NCBI GenBank assembly: GCA_947466165.1
Contig: CANIDW010000091.1
Span: forward strand, 1-6,538
Source of the DNA: Comamonadaceae bacterium
Lineage (GTDB): Bacteria > Pseudomonadota > Gammaproteobacteria > Burkholderiales > Burkholderiaceae_C
Reading direction: 5' to 3'
DNA: 6,538 nt
Positions 1-6,538 of this stretch are shown here, piece after piece. The position numbers and the translations under genes are program-made. Under the pieces are notes generated by a model. That model saw nothing but the letters and a program-made list of their open reading frames with translations. It was not told the DNA's origin and made no database searches. Position 1 is the stretch's first letter; each line of letters begins with the position of its first letter.

Positions 1-1
1 G

Positions 2-937
2 GCGCTGATCGGTCTGACCGCCGGCCAGGCTGTGGTCTGGTACTCGGGTCAGTTTTATGCCCTGTTCTTCCTGACCTCTATCGCCAAGGTAGACGCCAAG
101 ACAGCCAACTTGCTGATTGCGGCTTCGCTGGTGATCGGCACGCCCTTCTTCATCTTTTTTGGCGCTCTGTCCGACAAGATCGGCCGCAAGCCCATCATCA
201 TGGGTGGTTGCCTGATCGCAGCGCTGACCTACTTCACTGTGTTCCCGATGCTGCAAGCCTATGCCAATCCGGGCCTGGTGGCAGCGCAAAAAGCCATGGC
301 CGTGTCCATCACAGCCGACCCGGCACAGTGCTCGTTCCAGGGCAGCCCGATCGCCCGTCCGATCGACTTCACCAGCTCTTGCGACATTGCCAAGCGCACC
401 TTGACGGAAAACTACATTCCGTACAAAAACGTGGACGCGCCTGCAGGCACCGTGGCGGTCATCAAAATCGGCGATAAGGACATTCCATCGCTCACGGCGA
501 CGCTCAACGACAAGCGCGACGCTTTCTCGCCTGACAGCGCCAAGGCCATTGCCGAGTTCAAGAAGACTGTGATCGAGACAGCCAAAGCCGGTGGTTTGAC
601 CAAAGCTGCAGACACCAAGCAAATGGACATGCCGATGGTGCTCGCCATCCTGGTCTTCCTGGTGATCCTGGTGACCATGGTTTACGGTCCTATCGCAGCC
701 ATGCTGGTGGAGATGTTCCCGACCCGCATCCGCTACACCTCGATGAGCCTGCCGTACCACATCGGCAACGGCTGGTTCGGCGGCTTGCTGCCCACCACCG
801 CCTTTGCGATGGTGGCTGCTACCGGCGACATCTTCTACGGCCTGTGGTACCCCGTGATCGTTGCGGCCGGCACCTTTGTGATCGGCATGATCTTCATCAA
901 GGAAACCAAGGACGTTGACATCTTCGCCAACGACTGA
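2..937 (+). CDS. MHS-family MFS transporter, C-terminal part (5' end outside window)
   Basis: This is the C-terminal 311 codons of an inner-membrane secondary transporter of the major facilitator superfamily, probably of the metabolite:H+ symporter (MHS, ProP/ShiA-like) group. The reading frame is open to the left edge, so the ATG at 32 is internal. Visible segments (window residue numbers): TM7 about 1-28, TM8 about 36-53, the second-half MFS motif A GALSDKIGRKP at 54-64 (nt 161-193), TM9 about 65-87, TM10 about 211-235, then the short cytoplasmic EMFPTRIR stretch, TM11 about 254-275 and TM12 about 278-300. A hydrophilic segment of about 120 residues separates TM9 from TM10, which by MFS topology should be periplasmic. 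It carries two cysteines (residues 110 and 127). The product ends KETKDVDIFAND. The substrate cannot be told from sequence; an organic acid or osmolyte is usual for the family. A strong terminator follows 63 bases after the stop codon. The family call is firm; the substrate is unknown. Confidence 0.9.
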   Translation, partial: ALIGLTAGQAVVWYSGQFYALFFLTSIAKVDAKTANLLIAASLVIGTPFFIFFGALSDKIGRKPIIMGGCLIAALTYFTVFPMLQAYANPGLVAAQKAMAVSITADPAQCSFQGSPIARPIDFTSSCDIAKRTLTENYIPYKNVDAPAGTVAVIKIGDKDIPSLTATLNDKRDAFSPDSAKAIAEFKKTVIETAKAGGLTKAADTKQMDMPMVLAILVFLVILVTMVYGPIAAMLVEMFPTRIRYTSMSLPYHIGNGWFGGLLPTTAFAMVAATGDIFYGLWYPVIVAAGTFVIGMIFIKETKDVDIFAND

Positions 938-955
938 GCCCTTGTGGATTGACTT

Positions 956-985
956 CACACAAAGCTGAGCTGTCAGCTTTGTGTG
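956..985 (+). other. Perfect 13-bp inverted repeat, stem-loop in transporter 3' region
   Basis: The left arm cacacaaagctga (956-968) and right arm tcagctttgtgtg (973-985) are exact reverse complements around a 4-base loop, gctg. No T-run follows (the next bases are ggttgcc), so it is not a standard intrinsic terminator by itself. It sits 18 bases after the transporter stop codon and 14 bases before the terminator hairpin. It could protect the mRNA 3' end, belong to a two-hairpin small RNA or leader, or act as a protein-binding palindrome. The role is inference; the repeat is directly visible. Confidence 0.75.
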
Positions 986-999
986 GGTTGCCACCGATG

Positions 1000-1036
1000 G
1001 ACTCTCGTTGCAAGACGAGGGTCTTTTTTTATTTTT
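1000..1036 (+). terminator. Rho-independent terminator after the MFS transporter gene
   Basis: The left arm gactctcgt (1000-1008) pairs with acgagggtc (1015-1023), giving a 9-bp stem with one T-G wobble and a 6-base loop. Seven Ts follow directly (1024-1030), then one A and five more Ts. This is a textbook intrinsic terminator for transcription arriving from the transporter gene. It is odd in that the T-run ends only two bases before the GGAGA ribosome binding site of the next small gene. No promoter fits between them, so read-through or a promoter upstream of or within the hairpins must supply that gene's transcript. Confidence 0.85.
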
Positions 1037-1038
1037 CT

Positions 1039-1043
1039 GGAGA
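1039..1043 (+). promoter_or_regulatory. Ribosome binding site that decides the start of the small membrane protein
   Basis: GGAGA lies 8 bases before the ATG at 1052, which is ideal spacing, but only 1 base before the competing ATG at 1045. The downstream ATG also opens a frame with a sensible hydrophobic peptide, whereas the frame from 1045 gives a non-descript product ending at 1131. The start at 1052 is therefore preferred. Confidence 0.75.
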
Positions 1044-1051
1044 CATGAACC

Positions 1052-1207
1052 ATGTGGAAACTGATTTTGGGATTTGTGGCCTTTGCGGCCATCGCCATGT
1101 ACGTGCTGGCCAAGGCCGGCGGCGACATTGATCTGGGCGGCGAAAAGCACGGCGTCGAGACCACGCACACAGAACCGGCCAAACCAGCTGCCCCTGCCGC
1201 CAAATAA
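1052..1207 (+). CDS. Small single-span membrane protein of unknown function (51 aa)
   Basis: This short gene encodes 51 residues. Residues 1-20 form one hydrophobic helix beginning MWKLILGFVAF, then KAGGDIDLGGEKHG, then a hydrophilic tail rich in Ala and Pro (EPAKPAAPAAK) ending at TAA 1205-1207. There is no lipobox cysteine and no clear signal-peptidase site, so it is probably an anchored membrane peptide rather than a secreted one. GGAGA at 1039-1043 is well spaced from the ATG. The gene follows a terminator T-run almost directly and is followed by GC-rich hairpins, so it may be expressed separately from the UvrA gene 100 bases downstream. I do not recognise a function. Short proteins of this appearance are, to my recollection, common unnamed neighbours in Burkholderiales, but I cannot confirm that here. 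Confidence is for the gene being real. Confidence 0.7.
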   Translation: MWKLILGFVAFAAIAMYVLAKAGGDIDLGGEKHGVETTHTEPAKPAAPAAK

Positions 1208-1218
1208 AGAAGTAAACA

Positions 1219-1236
1219 AGGCCGGCGCACCGGCCT
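1219..1236 (+). other. GC-rich stem-loop after the small gene
   Basis: The arms aggccgg (1219-1225) and ccggcct (1230-1236) pair perfectly across a 4-base loop, cgca, 11 bases after the small gene's stop codon. No T-run follows, so it is at best a weak or Rho-assisted terminator, or an mRNA-stabilising hairpin. Confidence 0.5.
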
Positions 1237-1240
1237 AAGG

Positions 1241-1267
1241 CCCCACGCCGCCATTCGGCGGCTGGGG
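1241..1267 (+). other. Second GC-rich stem-loop upstream of uvrA
   Basis: CCCCA (1241-1245) pairs with TGGGG (1263-1267) and GCCGCC (1247-1252) pairs with GGCGGC (1257-1262), leaving one bulged C and a 4-base loop, attc. The resulting 11-bp GC-rich hairpin has no T-run. It ends 5 bases before a candidate -10 box, so it would overlap the -35 region of any promoter there. A terminator-like, operator or structural role is equally possible. Confidence 0.5.
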
Positions 1268-1271
1268 TGCC

Positions 1272-1277
1272 TAGAAT
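1272..1277 (+). promoter_or_regulatory. Candidate -10 box of the uvrA promoter
   Basis: TAGAAT matches TATAAT at five of six positions and lies 30 bases before the uvrA ATG, which would give a leader of roughly 25 bases. No convincing -35 box is found 16-18 bases upstream, where GC-rich hairpin sequence lies (cgccat at 1249-1254). The TAG of this box is also the in-frame stop that bounds the uvrA frame on its 5' side. The call is weak. Confidence 0.3.
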
Positions 1278-1296
1278 GTTGGCCACAGCAGCCAAC
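1278..1296 (+). other. Small inverted repeat between candidate -10 box and uvrA start
   Basis: GTTGGC (1278-1283) and GCCAAC (1291-1296) are exact reverse complements separated by 7 bases. The repeat lies 11 bases before the uvrA ATG, where a Shine-Dalgarno sequence would be expected but is not seen. It could be an operator overlapping the transcription start or a short mRNA hairpin; chance is also plausible for a 6-bp repeat. Confidence 0.35.
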
Positions 1297-1307
1297 GATC
1301 GCAGTAC

Positions 1308-6538
<5,231 letters not shown>

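Noticed and set aside
32..34. ATG at 32 as the start of the transporter gene
   Set aside because: The frame is open to the left edge and the upstream residues continue a membrane helix; the protein would also lack its first six helices. The gene is cut by the window.
1045..1131. Alternative start ATG at 1045 for a short peptide after the terminator
   Set aside because: It is one base from the GGAGA site, too close for normal initiation, and its frame gives no membrane helix or other recognisable feature, unlike the frame from 1052.
1208..1307. LexA (SOS) operator upstream of uvrA
   Set aside because: No CTGT-N8-ACAG or close variant was found by eye in this interval, although E. coli uvrA has one.

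Overview
The window is GC-rich (strong G/C preference at third codon positions) and reads as chromosomal DNA of a betaproteobacterium, most likely Burkholderiales and perhaps Comamonadaceae-like. This rests on two recognisable protein types: an MHS-family transporter with a large inserted loop, and a double-length UvrA of the kind annotated elsewhere as the 'dimeric form' of excinuclease subunit A. The taxonomic call is inference from memory of the families, not from a search.

Layout, all on the + strand. (1) Positions 2-937 hold the C-terminal 311 codons of an MHS-family major facilitator transporter; its start lies before the window. (2) Positions 938-1051 hold a perfect 13-bp hairpin (956-985), then a well-formed intrinsic terminator (1000-1036) whose T-run ends two bases before the Shine-Dalgarno sequence of the next gene. 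(3) Positions 1052-1207 encode a 51-residue single-span membrane peptide of unknown function. (4) Positions 1208-1307 are a 100-base gap with two GC-rich hairpins, a candidate -10 box and a small inverted repeat. (5) From 1308 to the right edge a single uninterrupted frame of 1743 complete codons encodes a tandem UvrA. It has no stop codon inside the window. Its first UvrA unit is complete, and its second runs to just past the fourth Walker A motif.

The tandem UvrA is the main item. It holds four ABC ATPase motif sets in the order expected for two head-to-tail UvrA proteins. All four Walker A motifs, and all three signature, Walker B and switch-histidine motifs that fall inside the window, look intact. 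The two halves have diverged in a complementary way. Unit 1 has lost one cysteine of its first zinc module and the recognisable UvrB-binding-domain motif, but keeps the long segment after that module. Unit 2 keeps all four cysteines and the canonical motif, but lacks about 69 residues of that segment. This suggests a covalent, asymmetric pseudo-dimer for DNA damage recognition. The transporter, the small peptide and the UvrA show no evident functional link; the terminator and hairpins between them argue for separate transcription units.
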